The notes beneath the pieces were generated by a model. That model was not told the DNA's origin and ran no database searches. It saw only the letters and a program-made list of their open reading frames with translations. From Candolleomyces eurysporus (taxonomy: Eukaryota; Basidiomycota; Agaricomycetes; Agaricales; Psathyrellaceae), in the NCBI GenBank assembly GCA_027579435.1, contig JANBPK010001424.1:1-12110 (forward strand): a stretch of DNA of 12,110 bases, read 5' to 3'. The translations under genes were made by a program, and so were the position numbers. Below, piece after piece: positions 1-8,336 of the stretch (position 1 is its first letter; every line of letters starts with the position of its first letter).

Positions 1-1
1 C

Positions 2-2198
2 GAGCAATCAGAATTCTCTGAGGAAGAACTCCAGGAGCGCTCTAAGCGCAGGAGTTTCTCGTCCCATCCACAAAGAGCCTCGTCTCCTCTTTCCGACGGG
101 AATGAGTCCGACGACGATGAGCCACCTAGACGACCCGCCAAGGAACCTCGTCAGGGGGAGCGTAGAACACGCTCAGGGCGTCAGGTAAAGATTCCTACTC
201 GTTCAGGCAATGTCTATGGTGAAACGAAAGCGCCCACGGNAGATACTCCGCGAGACAGCTGGAGAGAAGTCCTTTAGGAGAGCTATAGGGGAGTCGCCGA
301 CTCGTAAGTCGCCTCCTCGCTCGCAGACAATTACGAAAGGGGATCCCGGCCCCAGTTCTGCTGCCCGCAAGGGCCCTATTAAGGAAGGTGTGCCTCCTCC
401 AGCGTCGGAGACAAAGCGAGGAAGTAATGACCCTGAGGGTTCTGACAGTGATATGTCAGAAACCGAGATTCGGATGATGCTGGAAACAGATCCTGAATTC
501 AGGCGTAATTACGAAAAGGAATATGCAAGGCAGATGGGCAAAGAGCATGCGTCTCTTGCCGAACTGTGTCAGGATGGGGGAGTAGATTTTCTCAATCATC
601 TGCTAGCCCAGGCAGTTCCCAACGTGGAAATTGAGAAACTTCCTACCAATATTAAAAGTCCAAAAGAATGGACCTTTCGAGACATTCTCCGACTACCTGA
701 GTCGGAACAAAGAGAATGGAGACAGGCAATGGCTGATGAGATTGATGCTCTCAAAAGCCGCCANGTCTTTGAGCTCGTCGAACTNCCGAAAANTCGGAAG
801 ACCATCAAAGGCAGATGGGTCTATGATATCAAATCGGATGGTCGCAAACGCGCCCGATTTGTCGCCAAGGGTTTCTCTCAAGTTGAGGGAATAGATTTCG
901 AAGCACTGTTTTCACCAGTAGTGCGCTATGAGAGCGTNCGCTTCGTCTTCGCTCTAGCAGCCCTATTTGGGTGGTATATGACCGCNGTAGATGTGAAGAC
1001 TGCCTTCCTCTACGGTAAGCTAGACGAAGAAATCTATATGGATCAACCNGAAGGCTTTGTNGCCAAAGGCCAGGAGCGGAAGGTCTACCGCCTCCATCGN
1101 GCCATNTATGGCCTCAAGCAAGCAGCCCGTGCGTGGTGGCTTGAACTTGAGAAATCCGTNCGCAAACTGGGCTTCAAAAGGCTGCANTCGGATTCCGGTA
1201 TCTTCNTATACCGTGACNANGAAGGAGTNGTTGTNATGGTCGCNTATGTCGANGANATCATCTTCTTCGGTCTAAAGGTCCTTGCNGACCAAAAGAAAAT
1301 GGAATTCATGCGAGTATGGGAATGCAGAGANCTNGGAACGCCTACCNANTTTCTNAGNATGACTATCCANTACGATGGTANNACGATCAANCTTGATCAN
1401 ACCAAGTACTTGGAGAAGGTCCTGGAGCGNTTCGGCATGGCCAATGCCAAACCAGCTCGGACTCCCATGGTCGAGGGATATTATCCCNCGAAATATGAAG
1501 GTCCNAACAATGCGGTACTTACCCGCAAATACCAGTCTGTAATCGGATCCCTNCTCTATNTNATGTTGGGGACTCGACCTGACATTGCCTACGCCGTGAC
1601 CAAAATGGCACAGCATTGCGCNAACCCTACCGAAGAGCANNTNTCAAAGGCTCTTTATATANTGAAATACTTGGCAGGTACNNGNAAGTACTCNCTAGTA
1701 TTCGAGGGGCGCAAAGGCCTTGGNCAAGGTCTTGAGTCATATACCGATTCCGACTATGCCCAAGATCCTACGCACAGGCTCTCGCAGACAGGCAACCTAG
1801 TCCTTCTTGCATCTGGTGCTGTCTCTTGGAAATCGTACACTCAGAAATCCATCGCCACTTCCTCGACGGAAGCAGAGTATATGGCCCTGTCTGACTGCGC
1901 TAAGCANGTCATTTGGCTGAGGATTCTTCTGAAGGAACTTGGCATTCCAATGCANGTNCCAGTGCCGATCTATGTGGATAACCAAGGAGCCATTTTTAAT
2001 GCCTCCAATCCGGTTCANGAACGNCGAACGAAACANATAGATGTTCGNTACCACTTGATCAGGCAGTACGTTGAGAATGAGGATGTNTCNTTATTCTATA
2101 TTCCNACAGATGACAACCCCGCGGANATNTTTACCAAGCCTTTGGGNAGAGTAAAGTTTGAATTATTCCGCAAGTCGCTAGGACTAGTATTTCACTAA
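2..2198 (+). CDS. Ty1/copia Pol, C-terminal part (integrase linker, reverse transcriptase, RNase H), partial with a frame change
   Basis: This is the end of a copia polyprotein: it copies element RNA into DNA (RT) and degrades the RNA strand (RNase H) inside the virus-like particle. The 5' end is cut by the window. Frame 2 is open from base 2 to 274 and carries a linker ending in NVYGE. The frame used from about base 275 to the TAA at 2196 holds the enzymes. RT begins near base 715 (WRQAMADEID). The catalytic block VDVKTAFLYGK starts near 987. The YVDD box is at 1245-1256, where both Asp codons are written GAN. RNase H shows YTDSDYAQ near 1740, STEAEYMALS near 1860 and YVDNQGAI near 1971, then the usual copia tail TKPL. 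The first ATG of the enzyme frame (210) is not a true start, because the protein enters from upstream in the other frame. About sixty N occur, mostly at third codon positions. Confidence 0.93.
239..277 (+). other. Frame change inside copia A linker
   Basis: The conserved linker is read in frame 2 until the TAG at 275-277. The RT/RNase H frame (frame 3) has a TAA at 186-188, so the switch lies between 189 and 274. An N at 240 makes a hidden indel in the consensus possible. The best reading puts the shift late, near 270, because frame 2 still looks like the family just before the TAG. It could be a real frameshift mutation or a sequence error. Confidence 0.7.
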
Positions 2199-2233
2199 GT
2201 CTTATGCTAGACTANACGCACCGTATAGATCGC

Positions 2234-2242
2234 ATGGGGGAG
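2234..2242 (+). other. Polypurine tract of copia A
   Basis: The purine run ATGGGGGAG directly precedes the TGTTGAAC that opens the LTR, 36 bases after the pol stop codon. This is where plus-strand DNA synthesis is primed in LTR elements. It also fixes the LTR as the 3' LTR of the + strand copia element. Confidence 0.75.
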
Positions 2243-2653
2243 TGTTGAACTTTACGTGAAATGGGCGTCTTATCCAGCGCCTAATCACTTACCTATCACG
2301 TGACATAGTACACNTATGGACACGTAGTTACACGTAGTAGTCTATTATTAGATAGGTCTGGACTTGGCCAGAAGTTCGACATACGTAGATATCATGTTTC
2401 ATGTACATCATACTACGTCATCTTTAGTCAGTAGCCTATTGTACTACGTCATAGGCTCAGTCAGCATGACGTGCTAAGCACGCAATGCTCAGTCAGCCAA
2501 CTGGTGCACAGACCAGTTGAGTGACTTACCGTGACGTGACTGTCACATAGTAGAAACGTATAAATAGCCCTCTTGTAGTAGCTAGTTTCTACAGAACAAC
2601 TCGTACTACCAAGTACTCTTCTACACACGCTTACAGCACACTCAGCATCAACA
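2243..2653 (+). repeat. LTR-A, 3' LTR of copia element A
   Basis: The LTR begins TGTTGA and ends TCAACA, a perfect 6-base terminal inverted repeat; an alternative end is ATCA at 2650. It follows the polypurine tract of copia A. The U3 part carries two copies of TACTACGTCAT (2411, 2442), further ACGTCA/TGACGT sites, a GTGCTAAGCAC palindrome (2471-2481) and a perfect 7-bp stem, CAACTGG/CCAGTTG (2498-2519), around the loop TGCACAGA. A TATA box lies at 2559. Single N at 2314. Its core is homologous to the LTR at 9933-10244. Confidence 0.85.
2532..2566 (+). promoter_or_regulatory. Core promoter of LTR-A
   Basis: TGACGT at 2532-2537 (part of TGACGTGACTGTCACA) is a CRE/ATF-like site. It stands 27 bases upstream of TATAAATA at 2559-2566. 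The same pair with the same 27-base spacing occurs in the other copia-type LTR (10134, 10161), which supports function. Transcription should start about 25-35 bases after the TATA box. Confidence 0.7.
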
Positions 2654-2687
2654 ACCCCTCTCCCTCCATCAAAGCACCAAGCAAGGT

Positions 2688-2864
2688 ATGATGTCAGATC
2701 ATACTCAGTATTCTAGGGCTACGTTTCTGCGCAGGTTATTCCCCTGTACTTGCAATAGCGAGTTCAGTAGGATTGCCCTCTTCTGCGAACATGGCTGTTC
2801 AACAGGGGCCGGTTTCTTTCCACAGAAAATAGCTAAATGGCCGGGGGCGTTCTTCTGGCAATGA
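2688..2864 (+). pseudogene. Possible copia gag start behind LTR-A, truncated
   Basis: An ATG 35-38 bases after the LTR end opens a 58-codon frame. Its residues 20-42 (CTCN...CEHGCSTGAG) align without gaps to residues 8-30 of the gag behind LTR-B (TCN...CEKCCLTG), with about 9 of 23 identical. The MS..HT start and the position after a related LTR also match. After about base 2815 the frame no longer looks coding and ends at TGA. If real, LTR-A also served as the 5' LTR of a second, tandem copy. It overlaps the end of the - strand zinc-finger ORF, and both cannot be fully genuine here. The short alignment could be chance. Confidence 0.35.
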
Positions 2865-3529
2865 GGACAGACCACGTCGATGTGGTCCGTGGCAAAATGG
2901 CCTACGATCTTACATCGATCGCAGCCAGCAAAAATCCTATCCTCGCGTTCTTTATCAGAGAACGCTCGGACAGCGGGGTTTGGGTGGTCGAAGGGGTGTT
3001 GGATGATAGGGGATATCCCCTGTTTTCGGTTTTCTTCGAGCAAGTATTGCTCGTCTTGTTGGCGATGTCGGAGGGCCTGCTGGATAATAGCAGACCGGAT
3101 TTCGGGGAGATGGGAGGTGAGGGAGCGAGATCGATTGGTCTTATCCTCAACGAGGCGCCAGGTGAGGTCTTCTGCCTTCTCAACCTCCTTCTCGATACAG
3201 TCGAGAAGAGGGAGAAGGCGGTCCAGGGTTTCGTTGGCTTCTTTCAGCCGGTCAGCTGTGAGTTTATACTCCCTCAAAGCTTGGGAGTAAAAGCGATTGT
3301 CGTTGTTGTTGCTGGGGAAAGTGGAGAGACAACCAGGGAATTTCTTCTCCTACCAGATCAAGTCTTGAACGGACTTGATGTTGGCGATTCTTCGTCGCGC
3401 CTCGCGACACTCAGTTTCGGAGAGGGCGTATCGGATGGAGCCGTCGGCAGGACCACGGCGACTCTCGGTGTAGGGGTCGGTGGGTGGGGTGGTAGTCGGA
3501 GCAGAGTGAGGTACAGTAGTAAAAGACAT
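2705..3529 (-). CDS. Zinc-knuckle accessory ORF downstream of gypsy pol (ORF3), with an internal stop or small intron
   Basis: The function is unknown. The frame starts at ATG 3529 (MSFTTVPHSA), 104 bases after the pol stop on the same strand, and ends at TGA 2705, about 273 codons apart from one TAG at 3350-3352. The N-terminal third is Ser/Thr/Pro-rich. The middle is charged and leucine-rich (YKLTADRLKEANETLDRLLP), probably coiled coil. The C-terminal part has a CX2CX4HX4H knuckle (CDRCKIVGHFATDH) followed by CX2CX6HX4C (CPHCQKNAPGHLAIFC), encoded by 2822-2923. Such knuckles bind RNA or DNA. From memory, small zinc-finger ORFs of this style are common beside gypsy elements in mushroom genomes, but I cannot name the family. 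The last ~50 codons overlap a possible + strand copia gag, so the true C-terminus may have been replaced. Confidence 0.6.
3312..3353 (-). other. Candidate 42-nt intron in ORF3
   Basis: The stop TAG at 3350-3352 lies in a stretch that starts GTAGGA and ends TTTCCCCAG on the - strand. Removing it (42 bases, 14 codons) keeps the frame, joins the two open halves and makes a Cys codon at the joint. The size is short for a fungal intron and no good branch site (CTRAY) is visible, so a plain nonsense mutation is equally possible. Confidence 0.35.
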
Positions 3530-3633
3530 CGTATAAAAAATATGAGAACTAGAGCAATTCGAGCGCTGGTGAGTAGGGGAGGAATGTTGGAGGTAGTGGG
3601 TTAGGATGTCGAAGTGTTTCAATGAACTAGTCT
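3530..3633 (-). other. Spacer between pol and ORF3
   Basis: This 104-base stretch follows the pol TAA. On the - strand it contains an A/T-rich TATTTTTTATA just before the ORF3 ATG, too close to serve as an ordinary TATA box. No polypurine tract or LTR start is visible, so pol and ORF3 appear to lie in one transcript. Confidence 0.4.
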
Positions 3634-5145
3634 TTATAGGTTTTGGTGAAGAGTAATTATTATCTGGCCAAGAGTCTTCGTGAGTTCTTGCCGCATGATC
3701 ATCTTGGAGAGAGAGCTTCGAATGATGACAGTTTGACGTGCTTTGACAAAATGCGTGGTTCGAATGGCGCAATTTTGCTTCCTTCTAGTCTTCTCCTTCT
3801 TCTTGGCATGTTCTTTCGTTCTAGACCAGTAGTCTTCTAAGAGTTCTTGCGAATGCGTGAGATGTTCTTCAGGTTCCCAACTGTCTTCTGTGGTTGGCTG
3901 ATCCTTCCATCTAAGAAGATAGAACATCTTGGTTCCCTTCTTCCTATGGCGAAGAATTCCTTCGACTTCGTATTCTTCTTCTCCTTCGATGATGTCAGGG
4001 ACTGGGGTTGGATGAGCAGGTCCGTGAGTGTCTGTTTCGATGAATGGAGTTAGAAGAGTGGCGTGGAAGACATTGTGAATCTTCCAAAGCTTTGGGAGGG
4101 AAAGTCGATAGGTGACAGGGGAAAGAACTTCGGATATCTTGAAGGGGCCTTCTCGTTTTGGAGCTATTTTCTTGGAAAGATACGGCAATTTGAGATTCTT
4201 AGATTCTAACCAGACCTTCTGACCCTTCTTGAATGGGGTAAAGGTGGAAGAGAATCTGTCTTTCATCCTAGCTCGAGCAAGCTCGTGAGCTGCTAGGGCT
4301 TCGTTTCTAGCTGCCTCTAAAGAGCGCAGCCTCTCTTCTGCCGCTGGGAATTGCGATTCCCCTAAGGCGTTCGGGATAGAGGGAGGTTGATAATCATAAA
4401 GAAGTTCGAAAGGAGAATGCTGCCATTCAGCATGGGTTCGGGAGTTATGAGTGAATTCAGCGAGAGGGAGTCGATCGACCCAAGTTTCGGGATTGACAGT
4501 GCAGAAAATCGAAAGATAAGCTTGAATTTCCTGGTTGACACGTTCGGTGGCTCCATCGGTTTGAGGATGATAGGCAGTGGAAGGTGCACTAGAAATTCCC
4601 ATTCGTTTGAGGACTTCTTTGAAGCTTCCTGCTACAAATTGAGGACCCCAGTCAGAAATGATCTTGTTCGGTCTTCCGTACTTCGTGAAAAGTTTCTGAA
4701 GTAAAATGTCGCTGACTTGCTCTGCAGTAATCGTCTTGAGACAAGGGGTGAAAATCACACCTTTGGTGAGCCCATGGTCTACGATGACCAGGATCGAATC
4801 AAAACCTTTTGACATGGCGAGATCGGTGATAAGATCCATAGAACATTGAGCGAAGGGTTGTGGTTCGGCACTTGCTTCGATCGGGAAAAGAGGGGGTTTG
4901 GTCGGTCGTCGATTGATTTTATTCTGTTGACAGGCAGCGCATCCACAAACGTATCGATTGACAAAGTGAGTTAGTCCTGGCCAATAATAATGTCGTTGAA
5001 TGGCAAGTCGAGTTGCTTGTTGTCCAGGGTGTCCTGCTGTCGGTGAATCGTGATACACCTTGGTAATCTTCTTGTGAAGATTTTGATCCGGAGGAATATA
5101 GACTTTTCCTTTGTAAAGGTAAAGAGTGCCTTCCTTTGTTTCATG
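3634..5145 (-). pseudogene. Gypsy Pol: integrase with GPF motif and chromodomain
   Basis: The integrase inserts the element DNA into the genome. Numbering from the GTG codon at 5058: the HHCC zinc-binding part has His at 3 and 10 and CAAC at 40-43. The catalytic triad is D75 (SMDLITDL), D136 (ISDWGPQF) and E172 (TERVNQE), the last two with the D-35-E spacing. The usual ISDRG is ISDWG here, an R-to-W change. GPF at 304-306 is the chromovirus module, and the chromodomain is about 361-411 (EEYEVEGILRHR...LLRWKDQ...SWEPEEHL). A basic tail runs to the TAA at 3634-3636. The segment is in the same frame as the RNase H part and begins directly after the TGA at 5146-5148. The GTG at 5058 is not a start; residues upstream of it (GTLYLYKGKVYIPP) belong to the protein. 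Confidence 0.93.
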
Positions 5146-5820
5146 TCAGTCCCAATTTTCAGGAAGTTCGCCCTTCAAGAGAGTCGGAAACTCAGTCATG
5201 AAGGAAGTTTCTTGAGTCTTCAGGATAATTTCTTCTCGAAGAGTCGCGTCAAAAAGGCTACCGTCGATTTCTGTCTTGATACTTGAGACAAATTTGTCGG
5301 GAGAAAGAAGAACAATTTGTTTTGATTCCTCTTCTTCGGAAGGATGATGATCTGGTCTTCGAGATAGGGCGTCGGATTGGACCATACTCGTTCCTGTTCG
5401 ATATTCAAACTTGAAATCGAACTGAGCCAACTCGGGAATCCAACGTCTTTGACGGTCGTTAAGCTTTTGGGGATTTCTGAAATAGAGAAGGTTCAGGTGG
5501 TCGGTGAAAATGGTAACTGGATGAGGAGATCCTTGAAGGTAGTGTCTCCATTCTCGGAGAGCTCTGATGATTCCAAGGAGTTCCCGGTCATAGATCTGAT
5601 AATTTTGTTCGGTGGGAGTAAAGGTTTGGGAAAGGAAAAACACGGGATGTCGTTTGCCGTTGGCGTCCATCTGAGTAAGTACCGCTCCCGATGCATATAA
5701 TGATGCGTCTGACTCAATCTGAAAAGGTCGAGTTGGGTCAGGCATCATCAGTACCGGTTCTTCAGTGAACTTCTTCTTCAAGAGATCAAAGGCTTCTTGT
5801 GCTTTCGGTGTCCATTCGAA
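5146..5820 (-). pseudogene. Gypsy Pol: RT connection and RNase H
   Basis: This part of Pol degrades the RNA strand of the RNA-DNA hybrid. It begins FEWTPKAQEAFDLLKKKF, the segment that normally follows the RT thumb, right after the in-frame TGA at 5821-5823. RNase H residues are visible in order: D in ESDASLYASG, E in YDRELLGI, D in FTDHLNL and D in QSDALSRRPDH. The frame ends at a TGA (5146-5148) in the linker to integrase, after LPENWD. The frame continues into integrase beyond it, so both TGAs are nonsense codons within one long ORF. Confidence 0.92.
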
Positions 5821-7326
5821 TCAGATATCCTTCTTCAGAAGATCGTTAAGGGGACGAGCGATCTTGGAGTATCCTTCAATGAATTTTCGATAGAAGTTGC
5901 CGAATCCTAAAAATGATCGAACTTGCTTGACAGTCGTCGGAATTGGCCAATCCTTCAATCCAGCTAGTTTGACTGGATCCATTGAAATCTTTCCTTCTTC
6001 CACGATGAACCCAAGGTAGTCGCCCTTTCGTCGAGCGAAGGCGCACTTTTCTGATTTGAGGTAAAGGTCGTGGTCTCGCAATTTCTTCAGAATTCGTTTG
6101 GTGAATCGTTCAAGATCTTCCAAGGTTTCAGCAAAAATAAGGATATCATCGATATAAACAATAGCGATTCCTTCTCTGACTTCTTCTTCGAAAATAGAAT
6201 CCATCATAGCTTGGAAGGTTGCCGGGGAATTGGTGAGTCCGAAGAACATCACTGTAGGTTCGAACAGACCCTTGTTGGTAACGAAGGCTCCTTTCCATTC
6301 GTCACCTTTCTTGATGCGAACATTGTTGTATCCGGATCGTACGTCCATCTTGGTAAAGAACTTGGCTTTCTTGAGTTTATCAAGGAGATCTGGGATACGA
6401 GGGAGGGGATAGGCATTCTTGATTGTGGCTTCGTTAAGCTTTCGATAGTCTTGACAAGGTCTGAGTGAGCCATCCTTCTTGGCAACGAAGAAGAATGGAG
6501 AAGCTTGTGGGGAATTCGAAGGTTGGATATATTTCTTGGCAAGATTTTCTTCGAGGAACTTTTCGAGTTCCTTCTCTTCTCGAGGAGAAAGACTATAGAT
6601 CTTTCCTCTTCTTGGGACAAAATCTGGCTTGAGATCAATTGCATGATCCCAAGGTCTTGTGTCAGGGAAACGAGCGGCTGCTTCCTTATCGAATACTTTG
6701 AGATAATCGTGATATTCTTTAGGGATCTGCTCTTCAAGAGGAACTTCTTTCTTGACTTCTTCGTGCTTCTGCGCGAGTGTCTGAGAGGTAGTAGTCTTGG
6801 CTCGAATCCATAGGGGTTTCATTTCGGCTTTCAAATCCGCGATAATTTCTCGGGGCTCCAGGTCTTCTTGTCGGTCTTGTTTCCATTCTAAGGTTCCTTC
6901 TTTCCAGTCGATAATCGGATTTTCTTTCTTCAACCAAGGAAGGCCAAGGATTACGTCTTCTTTACCTAGTCTGGTAACCAGGAATGCAGTTCTCTTCTTC
7001 TTGCCATTGACGGTAAGCTTGAGACGCGTAAAGTGTGTGATCTTTCCTTCTTTGTTGGGAGTTCCGTCCACATTAAAGACTTTGAGGGGTTTCTTCAATT
7101 GGGTAAGAGGAAGTCGATGTAGGGAAACAAAAGATTGGTCAATAAAGACATCTTCTGCTCCACAATCGATCAAGGCTTTCAGTTTGACGTTTTTGTTCAC
7201 ACTGCTCCAGTCACTCGAGAGGATGATCGGAATACGCATAGAATTGTGGTCCATCTCGGCTACTAGTACAGAGTGAATTGTAAACGTTGGAGATACTGGC
7301 GTCAATCCAGATCTCCTCTTCAAAAA
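5821..7326 (-). pseudogene. Gypsy Pol: protease and reverse transcriptase
   Basis: Protease cuts the polyprotein; RT copies the RNA. Numbering from the codon at 7323: the protease active site is LIDCGAEDVFID at 51-62, where the family usually has DSGA or DTGA, so Cys replaces Ser/Thr. The second protease motif is VILGLPWL (124-131). RT shows the PFFFVAKKDGSLRPC block (276-290), the first catalytic Asp in KMDVRSGYNN (D327), FGLTNSPATFQ (361-371) and the catalytic YIDDIL (390-395). No ATG opens this frame. It overlaps the gag end in the -1 frame, so it is made as Gag-Pol. It is broken by TGA at 5821-5823, a few residues after KKDI. Confidence 0.94.
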
Positions 7327-8336
7327 TCCTTGTTGTCTTCGTCGGTGCTTCCTTCTTCCATGTACTTTTCGAGTTTTCTGACTTCTGAGTCTTCCATATT
7401 CTTCGGAGCATTGCGGATATAACGATAAACTTCTTTGGCAGTTGGCTTCTTCTTTTGCTTCTGGTCTTCTTTCTTCTTAAACAGAGGAGGTCGGGACGAT
7501 CCAGCGGTGTTATTGGAAGCAGGAAGGGGGCAATCTTTGACAAGGTGTCCTTGCTTCTGGCAACGATAGCAAAGACCTTTCTTTCGGCATTCATCTCTTT
7601 GAGATTGAGTAAGTCGGGCAGCATTGATTTCATCAGGGGAAGAGGTACGAAGATTGTTGATCCTGGGTTGGCGTCGAAGAACGTTGCCACCAGTGGCTCG
7701 GACCATATTGCGCCAATCTCCTTCTCTTTCGATGACTCTCTTGCACCATTCTTCGAATGTCTTCGGCTGTTGAGCTCTTGGTTCATCCAAAATGGTCTTC
7801 CAAAGTCGGGGATGAAGTTTCTTTTGAAACTTGGCCCGAAGGGCGATGTCGGCTGGATCGGTTTCTTGATTGGTGGCAGCTGCTTTGCTGAGTTGATTGG
7901 CTTCCCTAGTGAGTCGTTTAAATCGGGTCACGAATTCATTTGCCGGCATGTTTCCTTGCTTGAGAGTATCCAGTTCGAATTCTGCGTTTTGACGTTGGTC
8001 AACAGGAGCGTAGTTTGCTTCAAATTCCTTGAAGATTTCGGGAAAATTTCCATAAGTGACCTTCCCATCAGATGCAGTTTTGGAGATAATCCAGTTATCT
8101 GCCCAAAGAGCTGCTTCGTTGACGAGAAAGGATAAGAAGAGAAGAACCTTCTTGTCTCCTTCAGGGAATTCGTCCTTTTTGAGTTCGGAGTAGATTTTGA
8201 ATCTAGTGATGAAATTTCGATAAGTGTTGGGATTACCGTCATAGGGATCTGGTTTGTTCGCTCCACCGACTTTAGATTTATCGGTGGTGGTTCGAGCGAC
8301 GGAGGGGGAAGAAGATGAAGACGGTCCTCCAGACAT
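7320..8336 (-). CDS. Gypsy Gag (capsid and CCHC nucleocapsid)
   Basis: Gag forms the particle and binds element RNA. The ORF of 338 codons runs from ATG 8336, the first ATG on this strand for more than 500 bases, to TGA 7320-7322. The N-terminus is Ser/Gly-rich. The retrotransposon Gag capsid domain is about 27-215 (DPYDGNPNTYRNFITRF, WADNW, EFVTRFKRL). A CX2CX4HX4C zinc knuckle (CYRCQKQGHLVKDC) is at 256-269. The tail is Lys/Glu-rich. The length and order fit Ty3/gypsy Gag. The frame is intact in this copy. Just upstream, the same frame stays open to base 8873, so the protein may begin earlier. Confidence 0.92.
   Translation of the reverse strand: MSGGPSSSSSPSVARTTTDKSKVGGANKPDPYDGNPNTYRNFITRFKIYSELKKDEFPEGDKKVLLFLSFLVNEAALWADNWIISKTASDGKVTYGNFPEIFKEFEANYAPVDQRQNAEFELDTLKQGNMPANEFVTRFKRLTREANQLSKAAATNQETDPADIALRAKFQKKLHPRLWKTILDEPRAQQPKTFEEWCKRVIEREGDWRNMVRATGGNVLRRQPRINNLRTSSPDEINAARLTQSQRDECRKKGLCYRCQKQGHLVKDCPLPASNNTAGSSRPPLFKKKEDQKQKKKPTAKEVYRYIRNAPKNMEDSEVRKLEKYMEEGSTDEDNKDF
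7322..7329 (-). promoter_or_regulatory. Gag-Pol -1 frameshift site, GGATTTT
   Basis: On the - strand the gag end reads GAT TTT TGA. One base back, the pol frame reads GGA TTT TTG AAG. The heptamer GGATTTT thus sits immediately before the gag stop and pol lies in the -1 frame, the arrangement used for programmed -1 frameshifting. GGAUUUU is, from memory, the slippery heptamer of red clover necrotic mosaic virus. I did not identify a downstream stimulatory fold. Confidence 0.65.

Noticed and set aside
2837..3604. A 255-codon + strand ORF opposite ORF3
   Set aside because: Its codons are in register with the antisense of the zinc-knuckle ORF. It is Gly/Val-rich without recognisable motifs, whereas the - strand shows ordered Cys/His knuckles and lies next to pol.
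7455..8135. A 226-codon + strand ORF opposite gag
   Set aside because: It is the antisense shadow of a clear Gag with CCHC motif. Low stop frequency on that strand follows from gag codon use.
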